The notes: a model not told the origin generated them from the letters alone. Shown: positions 38,201-49,673, numbered from the stretch's first letter. The stretch: 64,000 bases of DNA from Bretschneidera sinensis (GCA_023935145.1 CM043705.1:58781584-58845583); one strand, 5' to 3'. Made by a program: numbers and translations.

Positions 38201-39919
38201 TATTTACAGCCCTGCCTGTGATCGTTCTTGGGCTTTATGAGAAGGTACTTCAAACTGGGTTCTTGCCCTTAATCTGAAACCTTATGTTTGAGGGCTTTGT
38301 CTAAATACTTCCTAGTTGCACTGTCTATTTTTGCTATTCATTGATGGAAAACTCTTGATTATCTAATTGTGCTCTTTGACAGGATGTCAGTGCATCCCTT
38401 TCAAAGAAGTACCCTGAACTATACATGGAGGGAATACGAAATGTATTTTTCAAATGGAGAGTTGTGGCAATATGGGCTTTCTCTTCTGTGTACCAATCTC
38501 TAGTCTTCTATTACTTTGTGACTTCTTCGAGTTTCGGTGGTAAAAATCCATCAGGCAAAATATTTGGTCTCTGGGATGTCAGCACGATGGCCTTCACTTG
38601 TGTTGTGATGACTGTCAACTTGCGTATTCTTATGATGTCTAATTCAATTACAAGATGGCATCATATTTCTGTTGGGGGGAGCATTTTAGCATGGTTCATT
38701 TTCGCTTTTGTATATTGTGCAATTATGACTCCAAATGGTAGAAATGTAAGTCTGCTTTCATATTCCCTTTTTCTGTTCCTCTTTGCTTTTCTTCTGTTTT
38801 TTTTGAGGGGGTGGTGGAAAGTGGGGTGTCTATTCCTGGATGCCCCTGTTGATTTGTCCTACGTGCTGACTTGATCATTGTTTTCCTTCACTGCAGGAGA
38901 ATGTCTATTTCGTCATTTATGTCCTAATGAGTACATTCTATTTCTATCTCACACTACTTCTTGTTCCTATTGTTGCACTTCTGGGAGACTTCATTTACCA
39001 AAGGTATAGTTCAAAAATAATGTGTTAAAATCTTGCTTTACCATATGTTAAAATCTTGCTTTACTATATGTTAAAATCATTTATCTTCAATACATGGTCA
39101 ACCTGGCAGCTTGTCATTAGTTAGTGGTCAAGCTTAAGTTCAGCTATAAGATTAGCCACTTTTCAAGTGAGCCTTCACAGATTTATTATTTAGGCTATTG
39201 TCATAGTCAGAAGCAAGGGTGAGTGGTGATTTACTATTTACATTGCTTAGCTTGGCTGATTTAGTCCTCAAAGGTTTGTTTTAGAGGAATGTCTCTTCCT
39301 AAACTTGAGCCACCGCTTGTACTACTTGTAGTTTGACGATATGCAAACTGGCCCAACGGTACACCTGCCATGTTGTATGCTTGTATAAACATGCCTGTGT
39401 GATGTTGTCTTTTTCGTTGGTTCTTGCAGCATAAGTACATGTCCTATTCATTGATTAATTGGACACAGAATCAGTTGCAGGTTTCCTGAATTAAATGTTA
39501 ATGAACAAGTGCATTTACATCTCTATGAATAAGAACCATTCTCTGATCCATTATAAGATTTTGTGATGTGTAGTTGCATTTTTTTTTTAAAATTTTTCTT
39601 TTTGTGGTCCATTTGATGCAGTCTTCAAAGATGGTTCTTCCCCTACGATTATCAGATTGTTCAGGAAATGCACAAGAGTGACCCTGATGACAATAGCAAG
39701 GCAGATACACTGGGGATTGAGAACCAGCTTACACCTGAAGAGGCAAGAAGCTACGCGATAGCTGCACTCCCACGAGCAATATCAAAACATACTGGCTTCG
39801 CCTTTGACTCGCCTGGGTACGAGTCATTTTTTGCTTCACAACTAGGTATATATGCACCACAGAAGGCATGGGATGTTGCTAGGAGAGCCAGCATGAGGAA
39901 ACACCCAAAATTACCCTAG
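21250..39919 (+). CDS. ALA3: Phospholipid-transporting P4-ATPase (flippase) ALA3, 27 exons
   Basis: Exons: 21250-21408, 25265-25330, 26561-26622, 27258-27339, 27590-27700, 28044-28121, 28277-28373, 28851-28957, 29330-29395, 30207-30328, 30456-30534, 30624-30701, 30802-30918, 31185-31334, 31421-31525, 33893-34035, 34432-34533, 34625-34688, 34781-34993, 36542-36707, 36820-36899, 36995-37234, 37777-37998, 38077-38244, 38383-38745, 38897-39003, 39622-39919. All borders are GT-AG and phases agree; the product is 1214 residues and follows Arabidopsis ALA3 from end to end. Motifs: DGET 191-194, PISL 361-364, phosphorylated D415 in DKTGT, KGA 596-598, TGDK 710-713, GDGAND 846-851, and about ten membrane helices. 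Family role: flips phospholipids to the cytosolic leaflet with an ALIS (CDC50) subunit at the Golgi, supporting vesicle budding. Oddity: FRRIANGYF has G82 where the family has a bulky hydrophobic residue. Confidence 0.96.
22385..22662 (-). mobile_element. LINE (L1-type) 3' tail remnant, antisense, in ALA3 intron 1
   Basis: Read on the minus strand from about 22660, it gives [40 protein letters not shown], a stop, then [16 protein letters not shown] and an A-rich end near 22390. This is the same C-terminal sequence and tail as the three sense remnants in this gene. It is 5'-truncated and has stops. Confidence 0.65.
23150..23865 (+). mobile_element. LINE (L1-type) 3' remnant with zf-RVT domain, sense, in ALA3 intron 1
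   Basis: The frames give [33 protein letters not shown] and ICKWC, the zinc-binding domain that follows plant L1 reverse transcriptases. Then come [39 protein letters not shown] and an A-rich end near 23862. Frameshifts near 23465 and 23745 make it dead. The 5' part, including the polymerase domain, is missing, as is usual for LINE copies. Confidence 0.7.
24268..24457. repeat. Two-copy tandem repeat in ALA3 intron 1
   Basis: 24268-24366 and 24367-24457 are near-identical direct copies beginning aaaactatctaat and ending cctattcttcc. They lie in an AT-rich block (about 23880-24470) that looks like LTR or other transposon debris but has no clear ends. Confidence 0.6.
25722..25929. repeat. Two-copy tandem repeat in ALA3 intron 2
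   Basis: 25722-25824 and 25825-25929 are direct copies of a pyrimidine-rich unit. Both begin tttttttggtttttatat and include ttatgagacaaaacattcta. Confidence 0.7.
29175..29203. repeat. (TA)n microsatellite in ALA3 intron 8
   Basis: An uninterrupted AT dinucleotide run of about 28 bases lies between the exons ending 28957 and starting 29330. Confidence 0.9.
29880..30168 (+). mobile_element. LINE 3' tail remnant, sense, in ALA3 intron 9
   Basis: The frames give [11 protein letters not shown], then a degraded [18 protein letters not shown] stretch and an [14 protein letters not shown] stretch, then the usual tail with a C run at 30113-30133 and an A-rich end near 30165. It ends 38 bp before exon 10. 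Confidence 0.55.
30113..30133. repeat. Poly-C run inside the LINE tail
   Basis: About 21 consecutive C residues on the plus strand lie in the 3' tail of the LINE remnant. The exact length may be a sequencing artefact. Confidence 0.8.
31838..32076. mobile_element. Stowaway (Tc1/mariner) MITE in ALA3 intron 15
   Basis: The left end CTCCCTCTGACTCGTTTTAT and the reverse complement of the right end CTCCCTCCGACCCAACATGT are terminal inverted repeats that start with the classic Stowaway CTCCCTC. TA dinucleotides flank both sides (31836-31837 and 32077-32078). It is 239 bp with no coding capacity. Confidence 0.8.
32693..32841. mobile_element. Long hairpin MITE-like element in ALA3 intron 15
   Basis: The left arm (TTTGGTGGTAAAAAAACTCG then CATTCTAGTGGTAAACCAAT) is the reverse complement, with few mismatches, of the right arm, which contains TTGGCATTACCATTGAATGC then GAGTTGTTTTTTTACTACCA. 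Arms of about 65 bp enclose almost no loop, so the transcribed intron can fold into a long stem. Confidence 0.6.
32880..33070 (+). mobile_element. LINE 3' tail remnant, sense, in ALA3 intron 15
   Basis: Reads [40 protein letters not shown], then a stop and an A-rich end near 33070. This is the same protein C-terminus as the remnants in introns 1 and 9, strongly 5'-truncated. Confidence 0.65.
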
Positions 39920-42588
39920 AAGGATTAAATTGAATGACTTACTGTACATTAGATATATACATATATATTAATACATTTTGACATTTTCACAGTTGGGTCT
40001 TAGCGAAATCAGTAAAATCAGCAGTGCATGTTTTTGTTTTCTTTTCCTCTTATGTATACCAAATTTTTTTAGTACATCTTTAATCGGTTTATTGCTAGAC
40101 TTGAAGTAGTTGTCAGAGTTGTCAAGAATGTACAGCTACATGATCTAAAACTAAGTGGGAATTTTTTTTGGATCGTGCATTTTTAAGCTAAAGTACATGA
40201 TGAGATCTTGGATTGTAGAGCAGTTCTCTCAGATGTTGATTTTTTTTTTTTAATTTATTCAAAAAACACTTCAAATTATTATTATATTATACATAATCAT
40301 CAAAAGTTTTACGCAGGTTTTTAAGATTTGAACCAATGCATGAAATTACAAAATTTGTAGACTTTGCATTGCATCCAAGCTTTTCAAATTAAATTTATAA
40401 TAGAAGTTCATGTATTATAAATTAATGTTTTCAATTCAACCATTAATCAACCCTTGTGGTTAGATTTTTTCCCCGTACTCGTCTTTCTCGTTGCTCATTG
40501 AGCTATGCCTATTTTGAGCTAGTTGCGTTTGCTAAAAAGATGTGAATCATCAACTGGGTTTGTTTAAATTCACAATGGGGGAATCGCCTCATGGATTGAA
40601 TACTATGTTTGAGTACTTAACTTTTTCTTGGTAGAAACTAGAAACATTGAGATCCATTTTGGTCCTATAAAAGGATTGAATCTCTTCACTTTTAATTTTC
40701 TTATGCGACCATATATATAAGTAAAATGTAATGCTTTAATTATGCCATGTTATTGAATTATAATTTCACAAAATATTACAATCTTTGAACTGCATCTTAC
40801 TGGATTTTTACAAAAATTCTTGGTGGAATTTGGTCTAAAATCAATGTTTTAGATCCGTTCAAAACTCTATTGATAATTTTGTAAAATAACTTTAATATAA
40901 TTGTTTTTTCTCTTTGTTTTACAAAAATAATGTAAACGGCAATTGAGAAACACCATTTGATTTTTTCAGTCTAATTATATTTCCGTTTTTAATTTTTTGG
41001 AAATGAAAACCAAAGCTCTGGGAAAAAAAAGCACTTCCCTAAAATAGTCAAATGCTGCAATCCTCTCTGTCTCTCAGTATGTTTGGTCCATTAAACCGTA
41101 AGGTCAGAGATCATTGAACTCGGAGTAGATTTGTATTTAGATGAGGATATTGAGATGGATGCATCAAACCACAAGAAAGGATTTCTAAGAAATGAGTGTA
41201 TCTTAAACAAGCTCAGGTGTTGTTTTTATTTTGGGAAGCATTTCGACAAGATGGTAGGACAACTTACTTTCAATTTGAAGGAGATAAGTTCGTGCACTTT
41301 TTTTTTTTTCCCATATATTTTACGATTCATTTTCTTCTTTCCCATTTGCTCACAAAATAATGGTGATACACATTGAGGATATTTTTAGATGATTTATTTT
41401 GCATGTGTTAATTTGAATGCATTGAGTTTTTGAGGTTTTACCTCTAAATTATCAACCTATTCAAATTTTAGATAAAAAACAAAACCACAGTTAAATAGAC
41501 AAAACAAACAAAGAGTAAGAACAATAATAATTTGGTTTGACAATCTATTTGCTTACGTCCATCAATCTTTAATTAAAATTTAAAAAAAAAAAAAGTTGCT
41601 AGACTCTCACTAGCTCACAATCTAAAAGCCCCAATACAATTAAAACTCTGAACTTAGCTATAATTGTAAGTGCGCTCTTTACTTGACAACTCAAAACCCC
41701 TCTTTACTTGATAACTCAAAACCCCAATGTACTCAAAGCTCTTATTCGAGCTGTGGTAGTAAACTCCTCTGATTTACTATATATATTGGAATTACGATGG
41801 TATATCAAACATTCTCTAGCATCTCGATTTTTCTAATACTATTAAGAAAAGAACAACATTGAAGACTACCACTCCTCCTACTAGAACATGCAACCATCCG
41901 GTAGGAAATTACTACTTCTACTACAATAAGCAATTATAAAATCGAAAATCACTTTTCTCAAATCAATTAAAAATCTTCTTTGAAGGGATTTGAGTTAAAA
42001 TCCTAACATGAGTGACATTTGGTTGTAGCAATAGCTTTTTTTTTTCTTAAATTGAAGCGATTCGATATACAAATACATTGATTGATTTGAGTACAATATA
42101 AAGTCACAATTCTATTACATAATCCATCATAATAAATACTTAAAATTAAAAAACTAACCAATACATAATTGGACAAATTACCTACACGTTGGTGGAAGTC
42201 AAATTTGAGACCTCATGGTCACGTTCTTTTCAGTCAACCTGTAATGTATTTGATCTTCGATTGTTTGAATTTACATAAAACATCTAAACTTTTTCCTTGG
42301 AGAAAGTCCAAGATTTTTACTTGAAACCCCAACGAGATAGGTTTGAATAACACTGATTACGACGAGAACGAACTCAATGCATTTTCCAGAATTTCTATAC
42401 TTGTTACAATTAAAACCCTAGAGGGGGTTTTAATAATAGATTACAAGATAGATTGTTTTCAAGAATAAACAGTCCCTAACCAATTAGGACTAATCCCCTT
42501 TTAAGAAACTATATATCTACTAAAATTCTAAATAACATTAAATACTAATTAAATAATTAAAACACAAAAAATATAGGGATTACTAATT
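39920..42588. other. Intergenic region downstream of ALA3, transposon debris
   Basis: 3' UTR of ALA3 is expected in about the first 250 bp. A single arm of the M1 repeat lies at about 40827-40895. 41430-42010 resembles 56660-57010 in the same orientation, including tttttctaatactatta and related blocks, so both are copies of an unclassified repeat. I see no supported gene; the 81-codon frame at 41131 has no recognisable domain. Confidence 0.4.
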
Positions 42589-42764
42589 TGTGGAAAACTT
42601 GATTATTTCTGATATCATTTGCACTCAATGTATAGAGTTACAATTCTCATCCCAAGATTAAAAGGGATTGGAACAAACTGAAGTAAAGATAAAGATAAAG
42701 CTAAGTCATTGCATACAAGATAAGGCAAAGAATAACAAGAGATAAGATAATGTACGTCCTAATA
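42589..42764 (-). repeat. LTR of copia A (3' LTR)
   Basis: It begins tgtggaaaacttgatta on the plus strand and matches 57498-57677 throughout, including gttacaattctcatcccaag against gttacaattatcatcccaag. On the minus strand it directly follows the purine tract at 42765-42780. Confidence 0.7.
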
Positions 42765-42780
42765 GTCCCCCTCAAACTGG
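42765..42780 (-). other. Polypurine tract of copia A
   Basis: The minus strand reads CCAGTTTGAGGGGGAC immediately before the LTR. This is the purine-rich primer site for plus-strand DNA synthesis expected next to a copia 3' LTR. Confidence 0.65.
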
Positions 42781-45525
42781 AGTGTGCAAGTTTGAAACGC
42801 CAGCTTGGATAATAATAATAGAAATTGATCACGACCAAGCGCATTGGTGAATATGTCAACGTTTTTAGGTGAGAAAGAACATAAGAAGTGAGACAAGATT
42901 GTATTTTTTTTCTTTCCCAAATGAGATAGCAATCCAATTCAGTAAGCTTTGTGCGCTTGTGGAAGACAAAACCAGTTGCAATGTGGAGAGCAGCTTGATT
43001 GTCACAACAAAGTTTCATTGGTTAAGGATGAGATTCACCAAGATCTGTTAAAGATATTTTAGCCATGTAGCTCACAAGAAGTTGTTTCCATGGAGCATAT
43101 TCAGCTGCAACTGATGACCTAGCAATGGTGGTTTGTTTTTTGGTGCGCCATGAGATAGGGCTTGCTCCAAGAAAAGTGATGTACCCAGTTGTAGAGTGGC
43201 GAGATATTAGACAACTAGCCTAATCTGAGTCAGAGTAAGGCATACATCTATAAATCACTTGTGGAAGACAAGAAAATCCCATGACTGGGTGTGCCTTTAA
43301 GTATCTAAGTACTAGTTGTGTTGCTTCAAGACTGACAAGGTGCTTGCATGAATTGGCTCAACATATTCATTGGATTTGTAATGTCAGGTCGTGCTATAGA
43401 TAAGTAGATTAACTCTCCCACAAGATGTCAATATGAGCCCAAATCTGGTAAGAGATCTCCCTCAGTAACTTTTATTCTGAGATTTTGTTCCATTGGAAAT
43501 TTGGCAAGCTTTGATGCTAGAAGACCAGTCTCCTTAAGGGATTTCAAGATTTACTTTCTTTTGCTGAGAAAGAGACCCTTGCCATGAGTAATCTTAAATC
43601 CAGCGGACCTAAATCCTTGAAGCGAAACTTTTCTTGTAAGAAAGACTTTATACCGAGTTGCTATCATTACCTATAACAATTACATCATTCACATAACAAG
43701 AATAATAGTAAACTTAGGTCCATTACTAGAGGTGAATAATGAATATTCGGAAATGGATTGTGTGAACTCAGCTTTTTTAAGAGTATTAAAAAGTAGTAGA
43801 GTTATCAATTATTTCAAAAGGTTAAACTTATAGAAAAGAGCTCAACTATTCTTTTATATTCTAACACATCCTTTATGTGCAAACATGTGTTCTCATGATT
43901 AATAGGCATTGCATGCGGACTCAATTGTAAGAAAGTCCAAACTTCAAAATAACAAATAATTGGTGCAATGTTAATGAGAGTTCCTAAGACTGGAAGCCAA
44001 GATCTTGTTCTCTAATACCATATTAAGAAGTAGTGAGTTACTAGTTATTCAAAAAATTTAGGTTTATGAGAAAGTGCCCAACTATTCTTTTATCTCTTGG
44101 AACTTGTCAAACTATTGCTGTGATGTCCCTTTTAAACCATATAAGGATCTATGAAATTTGCAAACCAATTCTTATCTTTTTAAGCATAATCAGAAAGAGT
44201 CAAGAAGACTTCCTCATATAAATTACTATACAAAAAAACATTTTTAACATCTAACTGGCATAAAACCCAATTCTTATAACACAAACAAGAAGTAAGCAAC
44301 GAATGGTAATCGGTTTTGCAATAGGGGCAAATGTTTCCTGGTCATCTTCAGTTTGAGTTAACTTTTTGCCATAAGGCGTGCATGAAACTTTATACTTCAT
44401 CTTTCCAATGAGAACATTGTACTTCATCTTTAAAGCTGGTGGGCTCGTCATGATTGGTAATCTGAGTCAAAAAGACCTTGGTAGAGAACTTGTCATCATA
44501 AATAAGGTAGAGATTGAATAAAGAATACTTAGGCAGAAGGCCCTGAAGAAAGTTGCTTGGAATGAGTAGAAGTGAGAGGGGACATCTTACCACTAGTTGC
44601 ACTGCAAATATAATCATTTAAATAAAAGACTTGTGAAAAGTGCGATGAGAACGCCCTGAAACTGGTTGTGATGTGGAATTATGCAAGGATTAATATGGAT
44701 CTTGTTGTGATGTGAATCCAACAAAACTGACTCTTGAACCTGCACACGTGAGTCTGGAACAAGAGGATTTATACAAGAATAATCAATGGAATAAGTATCA
44801 TGAATAGAGGGAAACAAAGTAGAGTTTATACATTTTGTGAATCAGTTTGAAATGAGAAAACATTCATGAAAAACCACATCTCTACTAGTAAAAATCTGTT
44901 TGGAGTTAAGATCATACACCCGTACAAGTAGATAGTCAACAAAGCAAAGGCATCCAAAAACACAAAGATTGTCATACCTAGGTTTATTCTTTAGAAGTAT
45001 CTCATGTGGAGTATGTCCGGATAAAACACTAGGCATTTTTTTTTATCAAGCAGGCAGTTGTTAAAAACACACTTTCCCCAAAGAGTTATTGATAAATGAG
45101 TTTGAAGACATAAAACACATGCTACCTAATTTACAGTTCGTCCTCGTTAATCTCGTGCGTTCTGCTTTACTATTTTGTTGAGATGTATTCAAACGAGTAT
45201 ATTAATGCAAATTTACATACTCGGAATAGATTTCTTTTATTGGGTTTGACAAAACAGCCATTATAAGTTTTGATTTGTTTTATTTTACAATTATATTGAT
45301 TTTTTGTCATGGCTTAAAAAATTATTATGATAAAATAAGTTTCAAATTTGACCTTCATTAAGAATGTCCATGTGCATCTTGAATAATCGTTTGCTATAGT
45401 AAACAAAATAATGAGCACCTGGGTAAGATGATGTGCATATCCACCAATATATCTTAATGAATTAAATCAACAATAAAGGCACTTTATGCACGCTAAATGG
45501 AGATGAAAATTTAGATTGTTTTGCC
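42781..45525 (-). pseudogene. Copia A pol remnant: integrase, RT, RNase H
   Basis: On the minus strand, from high to low coordinates: KQSKFSSPFSVHKVPLLL and an integrase core with the expected DNG read as YNG (45525-45250); HTPHEILLKNKPRYDNLCVF and IFTSRDVVFHE (45000-44860); KVSCTPYGKKLT and APIAKPITIRCLLLV of the RT start (44400-44260); then RT end and RNase H, including PISWRTKKQTTIARSSVAAE and KLCCDNQAALHIATG (43200-42940). Many stops and frameshifts make it inactive. Confidence 0.75.
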
Positions 45526-45943
45526 AAAATTCATGTTAAATATAGCTAGTATTCTTGAGTTTTTTTGGTCCAGTCCGTAACACATAGAAATAACAAAAAG
45601 AAAGGGCACTTTCTCTTTATATTCCACGGCATTTTTTTTGCCAATTTTCTTTAAAAAAAAGGGACAAAATTAGTAAAAAGTCTTTACGTTTGAAACTTAT
45701 ATGAGTAAAACAAAAAACAATTATAGTGATGACAATTTATTCAATTTAAATAAAATAATTATAATAATAAATATATTAATGACACTCCACTTTGAGAGTT
45801 GTAATTTGAATCTCGAGTTTAAAGAGTTTAAACATAGTAATCATTGTATTACCTGTTTATTGATCAAATTTTTTATATCAAAGTTAATTCTCGGCTTTTG
45901 ATATGGAAAGGAAGATAAATTTGAAACAAAGGGATTTACATAT

Positions 45944-46469
45944 TGATATGGCCCATAAAGCCCCCACCTATAGACCATTGACACGTGGAACCACTTCCCC
46001 CACTAAGCCAATGACACGTGGAACCACTCCCCACCAATAAGCATAGGACATGAAGAACTTCTCCCCACCCTATAGCCAGAGGACACACGGAGCGGCGGGT
46101 AGGTAATGTAACCGTCAAGGCCAAGCGTGATTAACTGAGCCCACACGATCGAGATCTCTCAGCAGAAAAGCAGGATCTCAAGGATCACGCCATCCTGTGC
46201 ACGTGATCAACTTGCCCCTGAATCACTATAAAAGGCCCAAGGTATGTGAACCCAATCCATCTTCAATTTTCAAGCTCATTTACTGAAAACATTAATACCA
46301 TAATTCTCTCCATTTCTCCAAAGCCTTATACTAACAAAAGCGTTTGAGTGTCCTCGGAAGTATCACCTTCTATTATCTCCGGCAACTCTCTAGCTTACCC
46401 TTATTTTCTTGTGTAGGTCCCACCACTGATGCACCGACCTCCAGCCCAGCAACATTTTAAGCATCAATA
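45944..46469. mobile_element. Gypsy-type solo LTR 1
   Basis: It starts TGATATGGCCC and ends near CATCAATA, is much richer in G and C than its surroundings, and contains a TATA box (TATAAAAG, 46227-46234) followed by GCCCAAGGTATG, a block shared with solo LTR 2. There is no internal retrotransposon sequence next to it. The flanking 5-mers (catat and cggat) agree poorly, so the borders are approximate. Confidence 0.55.
46227..46234 (+). promoter_or_regulatory. LTR promoter TATA box (solo LTR 1)
   Basis: TATAAAAG sits within a GC-rich LTR, the usual place of the Pol II promoter that drives retrotransposon transcription. Confidence 0.5.
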
Positions 46470-46813
46470 CGGATAAGAAAATGTTGTTTGGATTAGACTT
46501 GTAAACAAAATTGATTAGAGTTCTTTGGACGAAATCATACTAACTACACAAATACGCATACTTACCTTTCAATTCCAATTTGTACCTCCAGCATTAAAAA
46601 AGCTGGGTTTGAATTCCATTAGTCGAATATGATGAGTTTCCAATCTGTCTTCACATCATAACAGAGTTTTAGCAATTTAGAGACCGTCAAATGCCACCAA
46701 GGGAAAAACAAATTTAAGAAGTTAGAAAATACAAAGTATCCTAAATCACCTTAGAACCACCAACTGTGGAACTAAAGGATTCCCACTTACTACATATGCA
46801 AAGATTTAAAGTG

Positions 46814-47519
46814 TGATATGGCTCAAAATACTCCGGCCCAAGCAAGCTTTAGGCCCAACAAAATACTCTGGCCCAAGCAATCTCCAGGCCCAACAGACTA
46901 CTCCGACCCAATGGACTTTTCGGCCTAAGTGTATTCCAGGACCAGTAAACTCTTCGGCCTAATGATCAGCCCAGTAGGCGCTCCAGTCCAACGTACTCCG
47001 ACTTAGCAACTTTCCAGCCCAATGGAGGACGACCCAACAAGCCTACACCTAGGCTCTCTCTGCGCTCAGTAGCCGCAGTCGCTCCGCGCCGCCTACGACC
47101 ACCTACATCCGCAGTCCTACAGTCGCCCTACAACCTACAGCAGCCCTACAGCCGCCCTACGACCTGCAGCAGCCCTACAACACCCCCTACCTGGGCATGT
47201 AATCATACCCTCTCCGCCAGCGGACGACTATAAATGGGCCAAGGTATGAACTTCACCGATTCATTCACACATCTGCACAAACACTCCAACTACTTAAAGC
47301 CCTCGGTTTTCTTTTGAGCCCTCGGTTTCTCCTTTACACTCAAGCTAACTTAAACTTCGGAGCGCCCTCGGAGGTCTTCCTCTCCCCTCCTTCTGAGGGT
47401 CTTCAGTTCACCCCTGTTACCTATGCAGGGCCAGGCCACGTCCTCACCAAAGCCACGCCAACATCCAGGCCACGTCCTCACCCAGGCCACATCAGCACCA
47501 ACAGTTAGCGGCATCAACA
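46814..47519. mobile_element. Gypsy-type solo LTR 2 with perfect 5-bp target duplication
   Basis: It starts TGATATGGCTC and ends CATCAACA. It is flanked by AAGTG at 46809-46813 and again at 47520-47524, an exact 5-bp duplication. At 706 bp with no internal region, this is the product of recombination between two LTRs. It has a TATA box (TATAAAT, 47229-47235) and repeated proline-codon-like CCTACAG/GCCCTAC blocks at 47090-47190. The short open frames inside it are not genes. Confidence 0.85.
47229..47235 (+). promoter_or_regulatory. LTR promoter TATA box (solo LTR 2)
   Basis: TATAAAT followed by GGGCCAAGGTATG, matching the layout downstream of the TATA box in solo LTR 1. Confidence 0.5.
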
Positions 47520-47524
47520 AAGTG

Positions 47525-48676
47525 TATCCAACAAGCAAATCTTTTATTTGGCTGTTTGTATAAAACTCGATATCACGTTAGCCTCCAGTAACTGCACCTG
47601 AAATTGTAGAGTAATAAATTGTTAGAAATTGTTAGGTTAAGAACTTGTTAGTAACTTACCTCAATCGAACAAATTGATGAACGATTTAGGGGTTTGGTGA
47701 TGGATGGTGGTTGGTGGGTGGTGCCGTGGTGGCTGGAGGGTGGAAGGTATAGCGTAGAATCGAGGGACACCTGAGAAATAATAAAAGGTAAATCTTAGCG
47801 AGGGACTTAAAGAGGGATGGTCGGACAGTGGTGGTGGCTTGTGGCTGGTGGGTGGAGCATCAAATCACTGAGGGAGAGGACGTGCAGCGCTGTTATGGTT
47901 TAGCAAAGTATAATGTCTAGAGTCGAGAGGAAAATAAGAGAAATGAGTAGGGTTTATACATTGGAGAAATGAACAGCCCTAAGTGCGAGCAATTTAGAGG
48001 AATGGGTATTGCCATATATTTTTTTATTTTTATTTTTCAGATACATTTAATTTTACATTGAATTTCTTTGCGGGAGTTGGGGCGCCTTTTTTGGGTTATA
48101 TATTGATGGTTCTAAATTCCTTTAGGTTTTTACTTACGGATTTTTAATATCAGTCGGTAACTATAGTATTTTTAATTCATTGGGTTGGTGGGTTTAGTTT
48201 GACCCGAAAAATTTATTGACTAAGTTTATTTTTAAATTATTTAATAGAAAAACTTATCATTGACTAGATTTTATTATTATTATTAAAAAATTATTTTAAA
48301 ATTATTTAATGAAGAAAACTATCATGTTATTTTTCCTCGTTGATAATTGATATTTTCAAAATAAATTATAAAATTCCTACAAATTTTTTGAAACTCATCA
48401 AAGACTGAAAAAAACTATCACTGAAAGATATTTCCATCAGTGATAATTTTTGTTGAAATCACAACGGAAAATTTTCATTGCGAGACTACAAAATTGTAAC
48501 GACTAGAACACAAAATTGAATTGGTTCATATTTTTTAAAATTATAAAATCAATTTTAAATTTCACAGATTTTAATTACAAATTAAATTCATCAATGAACG
48601 AACAAATAGTATCACTGACGGACATGTGTCTATCGGTGATAGTCCGAATTGAAAAATCATTATACTGAATGTAGTG
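47525..48676. other. Unclassified transposon sequence ending in a CACTA-like terminus
   Basis: A G-rich strand asymmetry with GGTGG-type repeats at 47690-47900 gives way to AT-rich sequence with scattered tcactga/tcagtgata motifs (48400-48650). It ends in actgaatgtagtg (48664-48676), the complement of a CACTAC terminus. No matching left end was found and there is no coding sequence. Confidence 0.35.
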
Positions 48677-48730
48677 TTAATTCCGTCAAACTATCCAACC
48701 TTAAACCCTAATTACATTAAACTCTAAACA

Positions 48731-48773
48731 TTAAACCCTAAACCTTAAACCTTAAAACCCTAAACCCTAAACC
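48731..48773. repeat. Short telomere-like (CCCTAAA)-type array
   Basis: Degenerate ccctaaa/ccttaaa units in a row, including aaaccctaaaccctaaacc. It is too short and interior to be a telomere. Confidence 0.7.
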
Positions 48774-49261
48774 TTCAATTGATTAAGGGATCGATTATAG
48801 TGTTTGGTAAATTAACATGTTCATGGCATTTTCATGTATTTATAAGTATTATTTATATATTATGTATGTACTATAATAATATTGTAGTACTTAACTATAT
48901 ATTAGTTTCAAATATTTTGTATAATAAAATATTTAATTATATTTTCATTTTCATTTTCATTAAATATTATTATAATTTACTATATTTTATATTATATATA
49001 TATATTATTTTTACTAATATTTACTTATATTATTTAATTATCTTATATTAATTCGTTATTATGTTATAGTAGTTAATTAAATTATTAGAATTATTATTTA
49101 TATATTATATATGTATTAAAATAATATTAAAACACTTAACTATATTATATTAGCTAATTAATTAATTATATAGTTTTTAAATATTTAGTATTGTATAATT
49201 TTTTAATTATATTCTTATTTTTATTAATTATTAAACATATTTACTATATTAAAATGGTCTA

Positions 49262-49673
49262 TACTTACGAATTTTTATATCTGTCAGTATAGACATGATC
49301 TATAGTGACAAAATTGTAAATCCGTTAGTATAGACATGATCTATCGTGACGGAATTTTAAATCCTTTAGTGTAGATATGAGCTATAGTGATAGAATTGTA
49401 AATCCGTCGGTATAGACATAATCTATAATGGTGGAATTGTAAATCCATCAGTATAACATGACTTATTATGTTAGAAATTTTAATCCGTTAGTATAGACAT
49501 GTGCTATAGTGACGAAATTGTAAATCTGTCAGTATAGACATGATCTGTAGTGTCGAAATTTGTAATCCATCAATATTCATCAAGTTTATACTTACAGATT
49601 TAAAATCCGTTGGTATAGCTTGTCTATACATACGAATTTTAAATCTGTCAGTATATCACATTTTTTTGTAGTG
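49262..49673. mobile_element. CACTA (En/Spm) element right end with subterminal repeats
   Basis: The segment ends catttttttgtagtg, which reads CACTACAAAAAAATG on the other strand, the hallmark CACTA terminus. Before it lie about ten degenerate copies of a motif of about 45-55 bp built on aaatccgtcagtatagacat and gatctatagtgac, in one orientation, as in CACTA subterminal regions where the transposase binds. The left end of the element was not found. It abuts the gag sequence of copia B. Confidence 0.65.

Noticed and set aside
41131..41376. 81-codon frame beginning MYLDEDIEMDASNHKKG as a small gene
   Set aside because: The apparent start is not an ATG in a good context, the second half is F-rich simple sequence, and there is no family match or partner exon.
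47314..47538. Proline-rich open frames on both strands
   Set aside because: They lie inside the GC-rich solo LTR bounded by AAGTG duplications and have no conserved domain.
48731..48773. Telomere or chromosome end
   Set aside because: Only a few degenerate CCCTAAA units, embedded in transposon sequence with genes on both sides.
48779..49051. 90-codon frame rich in I, Y and N
   Set aside because: It is pure AT-rich composition within transposon-derived DNA.
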